DNA from: Rebecca billardiae RCC1528
Taxonomy: Eukaryota; Haptophyta
Direction of reading: 5' to 3'
Length of the DNA stretch: 64,000 nucleotides
NCBI GenBank assembly: GCA_965240325.2
Contig: OZ251235.1
Span: forward strand, 1,240,001 to 1,304,000
The notes beneath the pieces are model-generated. The model saw only the letters and a program-made list of their open reading frames with translations, ran no database searches and was not told where the DNA came from. Of this stretch, positions 20,901 to 31,283 are shown in pieces (within the stretch, counting starts at the first letter, position 1; each line of letters starts with the position of its first letter). A program made the position numbers and the translations under genes.

Positions 20901-21378
20901 CGCCGTACACGCTCACGCCGCGCTCGAAGAGGATGGCGCCGAGAGAGATCCGGATGCCCGTCTCCCGCCGCGGCCCGGGCAGCGGCGGCGAGTGCGAGTG
21001 CGCGCCGTGCACGCGGTCGCGTGCCCCGGCCAGCAGCTCGTTTGCGTACTCGATCGACGTCTTCGCGGTGGCGCGCGCGCCCGCGGGGTCGAGATCGGAG
21101 TTGATGAAGTGGAAAACGAGGGGCACGTCGATAACGTGCTCGCTGGCCAAGCCCTCTGAAGCCTTCTCGAGCCCACGCTGCCACGCGTCGCGCCGCGCCT
21201 GCGCGCGCGCGAGTGGCTCGATCTCGTCAGCCGTGAGATGCGCGTGTTGCGCGAGGACGTCATGCAGCGAGAGGTCGCCGCGTTCGATCCGCTCCGTCCA
21301 GGACGGCTCCGCCGTCGCGGCAATGCCGAGCCGGAGCAGCGCGAACGTGAGCAGCCCCGCGGTGCGGGGGTTCAGCAT
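17978..21378 (-). CDS. Pappalysin-type (M43) secreted metalloprotease with beta-sandwich modules and membrane anchor
   Basis: Two exons: 21378-20460 and 20310-17978, giving 1083 residues. The 149-bp intron (20459-20311) starts GTGAGC and ends GCGCAG. Splicing makes LRN|IMSYTSDWTC, which restores the conserved M43 segment after the zinc site and supports the model. Residues 1-22 are a signal peptide. HELGHAMGLRH at ~248-258 is the HExxHxxGxxH zinc motif. The Met-turn (IMSYT) comes after the junction. Downstream are about five related beta-sandwich modules of ~85 residues, recognisable by GDWLGLF/GDWMALF and PGVY.L.LLCC patterns, joined by Pro/Ser-rich linkers like those of algal wall proteins. 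A C-terminal helix (LLALAGCVGLVVVVAVVA) and a short tail suggest anchoring at the plasma membrane. Likely role: extracellular matrix or surface protein processing. The modules resemble carbohydrate- or protein-binding sandwiches, but I cannot name the family. Confidence 0.85.
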
Positions 21379-21437
21379 GGCCCCGTCCCCGTTGATGACT
21401 TGGAGCTGCGCGCGCGGTTTGCGTGGCGAGCGCCTGG

Positions 21438-21492
21438 CACGTTAAAACATAGTAAACTGTAACCGTGTACAGTTTAACTATGTTTTAACGTG
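21438..21492. repeat. Near-perfect palindrome upstream of the M43 protease gene
   Basis: Arms 21438-21461 (CACGTTAAAACATAGTAAAC...) and 21468-21492 are inverted copies of each other with one inserted base and a 6-bp centre. The arm contains TAGTAAACTGTA, the 3' part of the dispersed motif. The palindrome lies 60-114 bp upstream of the protease ATG. Confidence 0.9.
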
Positions 21493-21667
21493 CACACTTG
21501 GTTAAGGCGTGATTGACGCCATCCAACACTGCACAAAGACACCGCCACAAAACAGACCGGCGCAGGCAGGTGAGGGGCGCGTTGCCGCACCTCATCGAGG
21601 CGGCCATTGCAGCAAGCGGCCGCCCCGCGCTCGGAGGCACGCGCTCGGGAGCGCGCTCTGACACCAC
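21468..21667 (-). repeat. Dispersed ~200-bp repeat (inverted partner at 34167-34363)
   Basis: From the TACAGTTTA end through GTGCACACTTGG, AAGGCGTGATTGACGCCATC and up to GAGCGCGCTCTGACACCA, this stretch is the reverse complement of 34167-34363, nearly base for base. Both copies lie directly upstream of a secretory-protein gene in the window. One is next to the M43 protease; the other is next to the sulfotransferase-like gene. Confidence 0.92.
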
Positions 21668-21943
21668 ACGGGGAGGGTGCTGCACCTGGATGTTGTATCC
21701 CAGCCACCTCGAGAGTGCAGCCGCGCCAAACACCTGCCTGCGCTGTGAGCGACGCCACGTCGACTGATCGAGCCCCAGCCGAAGGGAAGAACTGGAAGAT
21801 GAAGGGTGGGCAGGTCCACACGCCCGGCGTAAACTGCGCGCTGCTCGCCGGCGGAGGCAAGCAGCGCACCCCCGCCGCCTTCGCAGCAGCGGGGGCGGGG
21901 GAAAGCGGCCCCTCTCGGCTGCCGCCAGCCCCTGTCTGCCCAC

Positions 21944-22714
21944 CTACCCCGGTTGTGGCACAGAGCCTTCGCCTGCCCCGAATACAAACACCTTGTGAAC
22001 AGGGCCAGGCGCGGCCCCACGCCCCATCGGGACGAGTGGGCCCGCGAAGAGCGCGCCCACGACCTCGTCGGTCGTCGCCGACGCCGCGCCCTCATGCCCA
22101 GACGCCGCAGCCGGGGCGCCATCACCCAGAGGGTGATGGCAGCCCCCGGCCTCTTGGCGGTCCGAAGACATGCGGGACGGCCGCGACGACGGGTCCGACG
22201 ATGCCGAAGGCGCGAGCTCACGGAAGGGGCCAGAGTTGGGAAGCTGCGGCGTCGGGCCATCACTCGCCTCGGCAGCGCGTTTGTCCCGCCGCGCACGCGC
22301 AGCCGGCTTCAGCGAGCCATCCGCGCGGTGCTTCTTCTTCCAACACTTGGACCTCTTCGCAGCACCAGGCACACCAGAGGCTGGCGTGGCTGCCCCCCCC
22401 TTGCGAGGTGGGACCGGCCCGCGGGCCGGGGCGCTGGGGGCGGGGCCGCGGCTCCTACTCGGAAGCCCAGCCCCGCCCTGTGGGGTCGCCGCACCGTCCA
22501 CGTCCCCAGGGGAGTTGCCCGACATGAACACCTTGATTTGAAAGCCACCGTCGCCGGTGACCCTCGCCTCCACGGTGTAGCTGCGGGCCGGGTCGCGGGC
22601 GAGCAGGTGGTCGACGAGTCTCGCCGTCTCGTCCGCCACCGCGCGCGCCATCGTCGGCCCCACCCCCGTCGGCACGCCCATCGCCTGGTCAGCGTCGGGC
22701 GGGCCACACTCCAT
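21944..22714 (-). CDS. Possible retroelement gag/ORF1-like or hypothetical protein
   Basis: This 256-residue frame starts at the ATG at 22714. The first ~90 residues form a compact folded-looking segment (ARAVADETARLVDHLLARDP, then SYTVEARVTGDGGFQIKVFM). Next comes a Pro/Gly/Ala-rich linker and a strongly basic stretch with CWKKKHRADGSLKPAARARR. The layout, a small domain plus linker plus basic nucleic-acid-binding region, resembles gag or LINE ORF1 proteins, and the surrounding DNA is rich in repeats. No zinc knuckle or polymerase follows. It could also be an unrelated host protein or a chance frame. Confidence 0.3.
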   Translation of the reverse strand: MECGPPDADQAMGVPTGVGPTMARAVADETARLVDHLLARDPARSYTVEARVTGDGGFQIKVFMSGNSPGDVDGAATPQGGAGLPSRSRGPAPSAPARGPVPPRKGGAATPASGVPGAAKRSKCWKKKHRADGSLKPAARARRDKRAAEASDGPTPQLPNSGPFRELAPSASSDPSSRPSRMSSDRQEAGGCHHPLGDGAPAAASGHEGAASATTDEVVGALFAGPLVPMGRGAAPGPVHKVFVFGAGEGSVPQPG

Positions 22715-22785
22715 CGCGGAGGGTGGCGACGAGGACAGTATATTGCTTAACGACGGCCGGCGGGTCGCTCTGCGACACCGCCAAC

Positions 22786-23305
22786 ACCCCTCTCGCGGGC
22801 TCTGGCGCGCGAACGCTTATCCACGACAGTACAGTAGTGGCCGCCGAGCCGTAGTTTGGCGCTCCGTGCGCTAACAAAGACATTCCCAGCCGCATGTTGC
22901 CACTCGACGACACCTCGCCTCGCTTCGCGCGGAGCCAACTTGTGGTGTGCGGGAGCCACCCGAAGCACACTGGGCAGTGTAGCGAGGCGCGTGGCGGGTC
23001 AAGAGTGCATCGCGAAGGCGTCGCACGCGCAATCCGTTGAGTACATATTCATGGCTGTCCCATGGCACGCCATGCACTGCCGTGTGTTTCGATGCATTCC
23101 CGACTCGCGACGCGCTGCGCGCTGCACAGCCTGTGCTTCGAATGGCTCCCGCACACCACAAGTTGGCTCCGCGCGAAGCGAGACGAGGTGTCCAGTGGCA
23201 ACATGCGGCCGGGGATGGCTTTGTTGGTGCACGGAGCGCCGAATTACGGCTCCTCGGCCAGTAATGAAAAAGCGTTCGCGCGCCAGAGCCCGCGAGAGGG
23301 GCGCG
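22786..23305. repeat. Fold-back element with ~190-bp arms
   Basis: Arm 1 (about 22786-22985) and arm 2 (about 23120-23305) are inverted copies sharing CCCCTCTCGCGGGCTCTGGC, CGCATGTTGCCACT and CGCGCGGAGCCAACTTGTGG. Scattered substitutions and a few small indels mark it as older than the other inverted repeats. The spacer is about 135 bp. There is no coding evidence inside. Confidence 0.88.
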
Positions 23306-24835
23306 GGGCCAGATTCATCGGGTCCCACTGTGGACTGTGGTTTCCATTGGGCCCTCTGCATCACTTCGGTTGCCTGGCTAGATGTGGTCTACAGTAGCAC
23401 ACTGGGCCATTCTGACGAGTGGGTAGCTGCTTGGCCAGCTCTCATGCTGGGCTGTGGTGCCATCCAGAGTGCGCGTAGGCAGCAGCTCACGTGGGTGCAG
23501 CGAGGCAGGCTGCGGCAGGCAGCAGTGGGTGGTCAGCTTGAAAATCCATACAGGCCAGGCTCCATCAGCAGCTAGGCTGCAGAGCTCGTGGCTGCATCAA
23601 TCCCACTCCACTCCAACCCTCTCAAGTGGGCTGGCTAGGGCCCCTCAGGGTGTGTCAGTGGGTGCTGCTGCTGGCCTACCATTGCAGAGACAGCCCTTTG
23701 CGCTGCGGCGCAGCAGTTGGCGGGGGTGGGGGCTGCGGGATTGGGCACTGTGCCACAGCAGCTGCGTCCTATGAGCTCCCACGCAAGTGGCATGTAGCCC
23801 TCCCGAGGGGGTACCAGATCTATGGCCAAGCGCAATTTAGGCCTGACCTGTATGGGCACATTCACGGCCAGCAACCAGTGACGCCGACAAGCCCTGCGGC
23901 AGGATCTGGCCAGCTGCGACACGGGCTGTCATACTCATACTGTGCACAATTACAGTGTACGCCTACAGCAGCGTGACCTGAGCTGGTGTGCCCAACTCCA
24001 GCCCACGTGCGCTCGGGCAGACTGGCGCTGAGTCGAAACCGTCGTGCACTGGCCGTGGGGGCCACCTAGCCAATCCTCTGATGATGCATGCGCCGCCAGC
24101 TGTCTTACTGTCTTACTACTCGTCGCGATAACCACATTACTCACTCTAGATGGTGCAAATAAACCTGATATTCACAGATAGAGCCCCCGGCGTCACGGGT
24201 GTGGACGCGTCACGCGAACAATAGTGAATAGCTCCCAGCGGCATGGTGGCCGTGCGGCCAATGAGTCATTCTGGGTCTCATCGGCCACGCTCAGAAGCCA
24301 AGACAACCCGCTTGGCCTGGTTCACACGCCCAGTGCTAATACAATATTACAGTAGTCTGAAGTTGGATGGGTTAGCACTCTCGACGTCTGGCACGCGGAC
24401 GGTCATGAGTGCACGCGGGACAGCACATCAGGGGCATTCGGTGCACTAGCGAGGGTGGCATACGATGTCATCCCGACGTATGCATCCATAGTATACTTGC
24501 CCGGCCCCAGGCGCCCTGTCCTCTAGCACAATGGCACCACGTGCGTGGGCTTCACGCGATCGTGATTGCGGGGTTGAGGTGAGGGTTCAACGAGTGCTGT
24601 TCCGAACGAGCGCACGCACGCGCGTCGGCGCGAGCGGCGAGGCGAGCGAGAGGAGTGCACCCCTCGCGTGTTCGGGCGGGCCAACGCGCTTTACGAGCAT
24701 CCCACAGGTGCCAAGAACTCCGCTCCGATGGCGATGCGCAAGCCGCTAGCCCCCACAAGCGCGGGGCCACGCCGCTGGGCGATATCGCCGCGCTTCCCGC
24801 GCTGGGCTCTAGGTTTTCTTGCAACGTCAAAATAG
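23306..24835. other. Intergenic region without supported gene
   Basis: Only short overlapping frames occur. GC drops toward 23930-24500. Repeated GGTGC/GCAGCAG words are present, but no recognised RNA or mobile element. Confidence 0.45.
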
Positions 24836-24992
24836 CTACTGTCACAGTCTGCAGCCATTCAGCCAAGCCGTTACACGGCACCCTCCGCCTCCGGCGGGCA
24901 CCCTCCGCCGGAGGCGGAGGGTGCCGTGTAACGGCTTGGCTGCGGAGGCGGAGGGTGCCGTGTAACGGCTTGGCTGCAGACTGGCTACTGTC
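24836..24992. repeat. Hairpin with tandem 44-bp arm
   Basis: CAGCCAAGCCGTTACACGGC followed by ACCCTCCGCCTCCG at about 24863-24896 is answered by two tandem inverted copies, about 24906-24941 and 24942-24978. CAGTCTGCAG and CTGCAGACTG lie just outside, and CTACTGTCA outside those on both sides. The structure is a long snap-back with one arm duplicated. Confidence 0.88.
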
Positions 24993-25383
24993 ATATAGGT
25001 CAATTACGCGCGTCGTCTGCGGATGCCTAAACTTTACCCGGGTCGTACCGGCAGGCGTGCGGTGCCTACGTCGGCAGAACTACAGCTTCCCAAGGGCCGT
25101 AGCTTCCTAAAGTATCACCATCAGCCTCCGCGTCATCATCAGTACCAGACATGAGTGGTTGCGCGCGTTTCCAGGCGGCGGTTTCCAACAGCTCGGCGTC
25201 TCCGGCGTGATGCATCATGATGATCGTCATGATGTCTGATGAGAGATGATGCTGGGTTCGTATTGCTGTATGATTCGCGACGCGAGACATTACTACGCCG
25301 CTCAATACTGCTGATGGCGCAATAAATGAATAACGATCTTCGTCGAAGAGAGCTATCGAAGCATCGTCCGTCGTTGGCGTCGG

Positions 25384-26010
25384 ATGGAAGATACGTCAAA
25401 ACCTGACGCGAGGGGACTTTCCCCGGCGAGCTGCGCTTCTCCGACCGCGCACTGTGTGACGGATCGAAGCGCACCGCCGCGGATGGCCACTCGCGCTGGT
25501 GGACCATCACGCTTCCGGATGGCACGCGGCTGTCCGCCGACCGCCCCGGCCCCGCCGGTGCGCCCGTCCGCCGCGCAGGGCTCGGACGCTGAGGCGCTGC
25601 AGCCGCAGGTGAACGACGAGCAGCAGCACTCTCAGAAGCGGAAGAAGAAGCCCAGGCGTGGAAAGCGCGGGCAACGGCGCGACGCCGAGGGCCGACGGAT
25701 TCGTTCTCCATCGAGCCGTCGCTCCTCGACGAGCCGCGCCGTCAAGGAACGCCAGGCGCGCAAGGCGGCGCGCCCTGGCCCCGACAGCTGCACCCACTCC
25801 AGCCCCTGCTGCCCCCCTCCACGAGGACCGAGACTCGCCCCTGGGCGACGACTTGGACGACGAGGAGCTGCCGCAGCAGCGGACTACGCGCAACCTGGAC
25901 GACGCCGCAGCGCCAGCCGCCGCCAGCCAGCCAGCTGTCTCGAGCGGCAAGCGCGTACGCGACCGCCCGGGGAGCACGGGCCGGCTCGACCAGCTGCTAC
26001 CAGCGGCTGA
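25384..26010 (+). CDS. Weak ORF with basic region, hypothetical
   Basis: A 208-codon frame with a KRKKKPRRGKRGQRR stretch near its middle, followed by Arg/Ser-rich sequence. An alternative overlapping frame (25658-26023) gives an Asp/Glu-bearing tail, so the true frame is unclear. Nothing is recognised, and it may be non-coding. Confidence 0.15.
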   Translation: MEDTSKPDARGLSPASCASPTAHCVTDRSAPPRMATRAGGPSRFRMARGCPPTAPAPPVRPSAAQGSDAEALQPQVNDEQQHSQKRKKKPRRGKRGQRRDAEGRRIRSPSSRRSSTSRAVKERQARKAARPGPDSCTHSSPCCPPPRGPRLAPGRRLGRRGAAAAADYAQPGRRRSASRRQPASCLERQARTRPPGEHGPARPAATSG

Positions 26011-26394
26011 GACTGCCAGCTGACATCCGGACCTGCACCATCGCCCTTGCTCAGGGCACAGCAGGGCCATGTGAGCCGCACAGCGCAGGTGGATCGCGCT
26101 CCAGCAGCTCAAGGCCGCGCTCAAGCAATCCGATCGCGGTGCAGGCGATGCTCTGCCACCAACGCCGACTTCGTGTCGACGATCGGGCACTGCCGCCGAC
26201 GAATCAGGAGACCCGCGTCGTCCTACCTGTGTCGTTAAATCATAGAACCATTCAGGCGGGCATTGCCGGGTTGCACCCGGCAATGCTGCATTCACCCCGG
26301 TCCTACCGGAATGCAGGGCTCGCCCCGCTGGCCGCTCCGTGACCGTCAGCGCCGCGCGCCACACAGGCCACCACGACTTCATTATCATCAATAC

Positions 26395-26715
26395 TGCTGC
26401 ACGCATGATGGTAGTGACAGAGTACTGGCGGTACTGCTGCGCGCATGGTATGGTACTGCTGGGCGCGTGGTATGGCACTCACATGGTCGTATGGTATGGT
26501 ACTGCTGCACGCATGATGGTATGGTACTGCTGCGCGCATGGTAGCAGTATGGTAAGTACTGCTGCGCGCATGGTATGGTACTGCCACGTGCATGGTATGG
26601 TACTGCTGCACGCATGATGGTATGGTACTGGCGGTACTGCTGCGCGCATGGTATGGCACTGCTGTGCGCATGGTATGGTACTGCTGCGTGCATGGTATGG
26701 TACTGCTGCACGCAA
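26395..26715 (+). repeat. Minisatellite, ~22-bp unit, block 1
   Basis: Irregular tandem copies of CATGGTATGGTACTGCTGCG with variable insertions such as ATGATGG and GGCGGTACTG. The same unit makes up blocks 2 and 3. Confidence 0.95.
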
Positions 26716-27240
26716 GAAACAAACAAGCGCGCAGGTGGTGGGAGCCAAGCAAGCAGACGCAAGCGCGCAGGTGGTGGGAGAAGCAAGCGCGCAGGTGGTG
26801 GGAGTGCTCGCAGGTGGTGGGAGAAGCAAGAAGCAGCAGCTCGAAGCAGCAGGCACTCCGATGCGGCACCTCCCGAAGCTGCTGCATCCTTCTGACCGCC
26901 CGCGGTTTGCAGACGAAGCGTCACGCGGTGCGCGCAGCGGTCATGGCGCTGGGTCCGGCGAGCAGCCGGGGTGAGGTTCAGGTACGAGGGGCACACACTA
27001 TTCCGCATGCGCCTTGGCACCGACCACGCGCCGCATCCACTGGGAGATCTGCGGCCGCAAGAAGCGCGCGCCTTGGCGAGGGCGAAGCATCGTAGACCCG
27101 CCTGCGCAGTGCTTCCGCACCGCCGGCCGGGGCGGTCCGGCACTGCTTGCTTGGTGTTTGTCCGGCTTCCTCAGCTCATACATCATCAGTCCTCACTCCT
27201 TCACCGATCACTGCGCACCGATCTCATGAAGGGAGCGAGC
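26707..27240 (+). repeat. Segmental duplication, copy 1 (copy 2 at 28247-28790)
   Basis: From GCACGCAAGAAACAA to GGGAGCGAGCAAC this ~530-bp segment is repeated in direct orientation at 28247-28790, with small indels. Both copies directly follow a plus-oriented minisatellite block, so block plus flank duplicated as one unit. It contains CAGGTGGTGGGAG repeats. Confidence 0.92.
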
Positions 27241-27374
27241 AACGGAGGAAGCTGAAGCACCTTCACAGGTCCTTGCTCTCTTGAAACAGTGAGGAACCGG
27301 AAGCAACCGAGAGGAAGCTGAACTGAGGAACCTTCACAGGTCCTTGCTCTCTCCGCAGCTTCATACTGTACTGT

Positions 27375-27665
27375 GTACCATGCACACAGCAGTACCATTG
27401 CCATACCGCATGCGCGCAGCAGTACCATACCATGCTCGCAGCTGAGTACCATACCATCATGCGCGCAGCAGTACGGCCATCATGCGTGCAGCAGTACCAT
27501 ACTACCATGCGCACAGCAGTACCATACCATGTGCGCAGCAGTACCATACCATGCGCGCAGCAGTACCATACCATCATGCACGCAGCAGTACCATACGACC
27601 ATGCTTGCAGCGCAGTACCATACCATGCGTGCAGCAGTACCATCCCTACCATGCGTGCAGTAGTG
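27375..27665 (-). repeat. Minisatellite block 2, inverted orientation
   Basis: The same ~22-bp unit as block 1 but as its reverse complement (CAGCAGTACCATACCATG). It abuts block 3 head to head at about 27665, producing a roughly 0.6-kb imperfect palindrome. Confidence 0.93.
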
Positions 27666-28250
27666 CCATATGGTACTGCCGGCACACATGGTATGGACTA
27701 TGGTACTGCTGGGCGCATGGTATCCATGGCACTCACATGGCATGGTATGGCACCGCTGTGCACATGGTATGGTACTGCTGCAAGCATGGTAGTATGGTAC
27801 TGCTGCACGCATGATGGTATGGTACTGCTGCTCGCATGGTATGGTACTGCGGCGCGCATGGTATGGTACTGCTGCGCGCACTGTAGTGTGGTACTGCTCG
27901 CTCGGTGTGCATGGTATATGGTACTGCATGGTATGTTATGGCCTACTGCTGCGCGCATGGTATGGTACTGCTGCATGCATGGTAGGTACTGCTGCGCACA
28001 TGATGGTATGGTACTGCTGCGCGCATGGTATGGTACTGCTGTGCGCATGATGGCGGTATGGTACTGCTGCACACATGGTGGTATGTACTGCTGCTGCGCG
28101 CATGGTATGGTACCGTGCCGCGCGGCATGGTATGATACTGCTGCACGCATGATGGTATGGTACTGGCGGTACTGCTGCGCGCATGGTATGGCACTGCTGT
28201 GCGCATGGTATGGTACTGCTGCGTGCATGGTATGGTACTGCTGCACGCAA
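27666..28250 (+). repeat. Minisatellite block 3, plus orientation
   Basis: About 25 irregular copies of the CATGGTATGGTACTGCTG unit. It ends in the same CGCAAGAAACAAGCGCG junction as block 1 before duplicated flank copy 2. Confidence 0.93.
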
Positions 28251-28790
28251 GAAACAAGCGCGCAGGTGGCGGGACGGCCAAGCAAGCAGGAGTGGTGGGA
28301 GAAGCAAGCGCGCAGGTGGTGGGAGTGCTCGCAGGTGGTGGGAGAAGCAAGAAGCAGCAGCTCGAAGCAGCAGGCACTCCGATGCGGCACCTCCCGAAGC
28401 TGCTGCATCCTTCTGACCGCCCGCGGTTTGCCACGAAGCGTCCGCAGACTCGGCGAGCCGCACGCGCACGCGGTGCGCGCAGCGGTCATGGCGCTGGGTC
28501 CGGCGAGCAGCCGGGGTGAGGTTCAGGTACGAGGGGCGCACACTATTCCGCATGCGCCTTGGCACCGACCACGCGCCGCATCCACTGGGAGATCTGCGGC
28601 CGCAAGAAGCGCGCGCCTTGGCGAGGGCGCCACGAAGCATCCGGTAGACCCGCCTGCGGAGTGCTTCCGCACCGCCGGCCGGGGCGGTCCGGCACTGCTT
28701 GCTTGGTGTTTGTCCGGCTTCCTCAGCTCATACATCATCAGTCCTCACTCCTTCACCGATCACTGCGCATCATGAAGGGAGCGAGCAACT
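28247..28790 (+). repeat. Segmental duplication, copy 2
   Basis: Direct duplicate of 26707-27240, with a longer variant around CGTCCGCAGACTCGGCGAGC. The last ~110 bp (from CGGTCCGGCACTGC) is further repeated immediately downstream. Confidence 0.92.
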
Positions 28791-28984
28791 GATGTAAGCA
28801 CCTTCACGGGTCCTGCTCTCTTGCCGAACCGTGGCGGTCCGGCACTGCTTGCTTGGTGTTTGTCCGGCTTCCTCACCTCATACATCATCAGTCCTCACTC
28901 CTTCACCGATCACTGCGCATCATGAAGGGAGCGAGCAACTGATGTAAGCACCTTCACGGGTCCTGCTCTCTTGCCGAACCGTGA
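28683..28984 (+). repeat. Tandem ~144-bp repeat, two units
   Basis: CGGTCCGGCACTGCTTGCTT through CTCTTGCCGAACCGTG occurs at 28686-28829 and again at 28830-28973, with one or two base changes. A third copy of the first part is at about 27136. Confidence 0.92.
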
Positions 28985-29000
28985 GGAACGAGCCGGTGGA

Positions 29001-30089
29001 GCAAGGGCGGTCAGGGCTGCGAACTCCCAGTGCCGCGAGTGAGAGGAGGTTGGGTATCGATCAACTCGTGCGCCCTCGCGGCGCAGCGGCTATGTCTCCT
29101 GGGGCGCCGCCCTGGAGGGCGCGTGGGGTGCGCACGCCGCGTGCTCCTGCGCCCGCGGCAGCGGGCGCGGACACGGCGCGCGTGGTTGGTCGCATGCTAG
29201 ACAGCACGTAGTACCCCCCCACGCCGCGCGCCGCGCTCGCCGGCGCCCTCGCCGTGCCTCAGGCCAGCCCGCGCCCGCGCGCCGCACCAAGATCCAGTTG
29301 TAGCCACGCGCCAGCCGCCGGCGCGCGCGCGGTGTGCGGTGCGGTCGGCGCGGGGCGGGCGCGCGCCCGGGGCGAGGCTCGTGTACGATCGGCGCGCGCC
29401 ATGCCGCCACGCGTCGCCGAACACGAGCTTGATCACGTTCCACGCGGCTGCTGATGGGTGCTCGTCGAGCATTCCTCAGCCATCAGAAATGAGCTTGGAC
29501 AAGCGGCTGTGAGCGCGTCAGTGCGAGGAATGCGACGACTTGGGGACTCTTGCGCCATCATAGGATGCCAATCGTTCACACATCAGTGGTCTGCGCATGT
29601 CTATCGCGCTTCGCTGCCTTCCCGTGATCGTCTCAACATGAGCATTTTCAAACTTGGCCAATGCACACTCGACAGCAACGCGTGCGCCGACCCATGCGGG
29701 CGCCAGCGTGGCGGCGCGTGGCGGCATGGCGCGCGCCGATCGTACACGAGCCTCGCCCCGGGCGCGCGCCCGCCCCGCGCCGACCGCACCGCGCACCGCG
29801 CGCGCGCTGGCGGCTGGCGCGTGGCCACGGCTGGCTCTTGGTGCGGCGCGCGGGCGCGGGCTGGCCTGAGGCACGGCGAGGGCGCCGGCGAGCGCGGCGC
29901 GCGGCGTGGGAGGGCACTACGTGCTGTCTAGCATGCGACCAACCACGCGCGCCGTGTCCGCGCCCGCTGCCGCGGGCGCAGGAGCACGCGGCGTGCGCAC
30001 CCCACGCGCCCTCCAGGGCGGCGCCCCAGGAGATCGATACCCAACCTCCTCTCACCGGCGCGGCACTGGGAGTTCGCAGCCCTTGCGAG
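29001..30089. repeat. Inverted repeat with ~375-410-bp arms
   Basis: Arm 1 (29001-29414) is the reverse complement of arm 2 (29716-30089). Arm 1 carries an extra ~34 bp at 29061-29094. Shared landmarks are CTGCGAACTCCCAGTGCCGC, GAGAGGAGGTTGGGTATCGA, and GGCGAGGCTCGTGTACGATC. The arms are very similar. The ~300-bp spacer is unrelated. No coding sequence is supported; the frames seen are low-complexity Arg/Ala runs. Confidence 0.9.
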
Positions 30090-31283
30090 GAGGGATCCGA
30101 CACTCCCCTTGATCCGACCTTTGAATCATCATCATCACTACATCTCTTGCTGTTCCCGGGGACGTAGCTGGGGGAGTTGACTGACAGATTGCACGAAAAA
30201 CCGTTGGCCCCAATTGGGATCTGACTAAACTGTATTCCTCGGGATACCTATTGGAAGGCCATCAACCTTGTAAGAATCACCGGACTTCGCGTGTCCTACC
30301 GGAAAACTCGCTCCGCTCGCATGCTTGTTCTTACAGAACAACCAATGCGAGCGGGGCTCGCGATGAGTAGTATAGGGCCACGTTCGTCAGTGGCAGGGGC
30401 AATGCGAGCGGGTGCCGAGCTCGGCTCATTCTCAATCGCGCCGCTCGTGGGCTCGCAGATCTGCAGGGCAAGGCGCGCGCACAGGCTCGAGCCCTTTGCG
30501 TCGGGAGATGGATGGCAGCGCTAGAAGTAGAAGAGCACACGCGTCGTGTTGCGTTGCGCTGCTCAGTGCGTGCGCACGCGCGTGCTTGTGGTGGCCACGC
30601 GCGAGAGGGCTCCAAGGCAAAGAAAGCAAACATCGGATTCGTCGCATCCTGCGAGATGCGAGCCACCGCGCTCGTCAGCAGCAGGGCAGTGCTCTCGCGT
30701 GCGTGCATGTGCCCTGTGTGTGTCGGGCGGCGGCTCTTGAGCATGCGCGCGCGCGTGCTTGCGCGGCACCACAGGCGCGAGCGAGCGAGGCGCTGCCCAA
30801 CATAGAGCGTCCATGGCGCTCACCATGCGAGCTCGTGCACCAGCGCGCTTCAACGCGGGGTGGGCGGGCCGGTATCGCGCTTGGCGAAAGCGTCGCAGGC
30901 GAGTAGCGGGCCGGTCGGAGACAGACCCATTTAGGGCAGCCTGCCCAAGACGCAAGGTCAGGGCAGCTGCCCTGCCCGCGCCCCAGTGAGAGCCCAAAGG
31001 CGGCGCCCGTGGGTCAGGGCAGTATTAGCCCGTTGCCCTCAGGGCAGTCTAACGCCGGGGTGAGTCGGCGCACCGCGAACAGACACGCCGCGAACATCAC
31101 GACATGTGACTAGTAAGACTGTTGTTGCGCGCAGCAGCGCATCATCAGAACGCGCCTCGCGACTCTCGTGCAACACGGAGGTCACGAAACCCGCCGCAGC
31201 ATCGCGCCGCGTCTCGCAGGCCGTACTCACCGCCGACTGCCGCCGACTGCGCGCGGTGCGCGCTGCACGAAGACGTTTCGACT
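30090..31283. other. Intergenic region without supported gene
   Basis: Holds a short hairpin near 30310-30358 (CTCCGCTCGCAT / ATGCGAGCGGGG) and several copies of TCAGGGCAG between 30930 and 31055. No coding frame is convincing. Confidence 0.45.

Noticed and set aside
26395-28250. Minisatellite blocks as a CRISPR array or as coding repeats
   Set aside because: Units are contiguous without unique spacers, irregular in length, and lie in eukaryotic DNA; open frames through them (Met-Val-Trp-Tyr-Cys-Cys) are artefacts.
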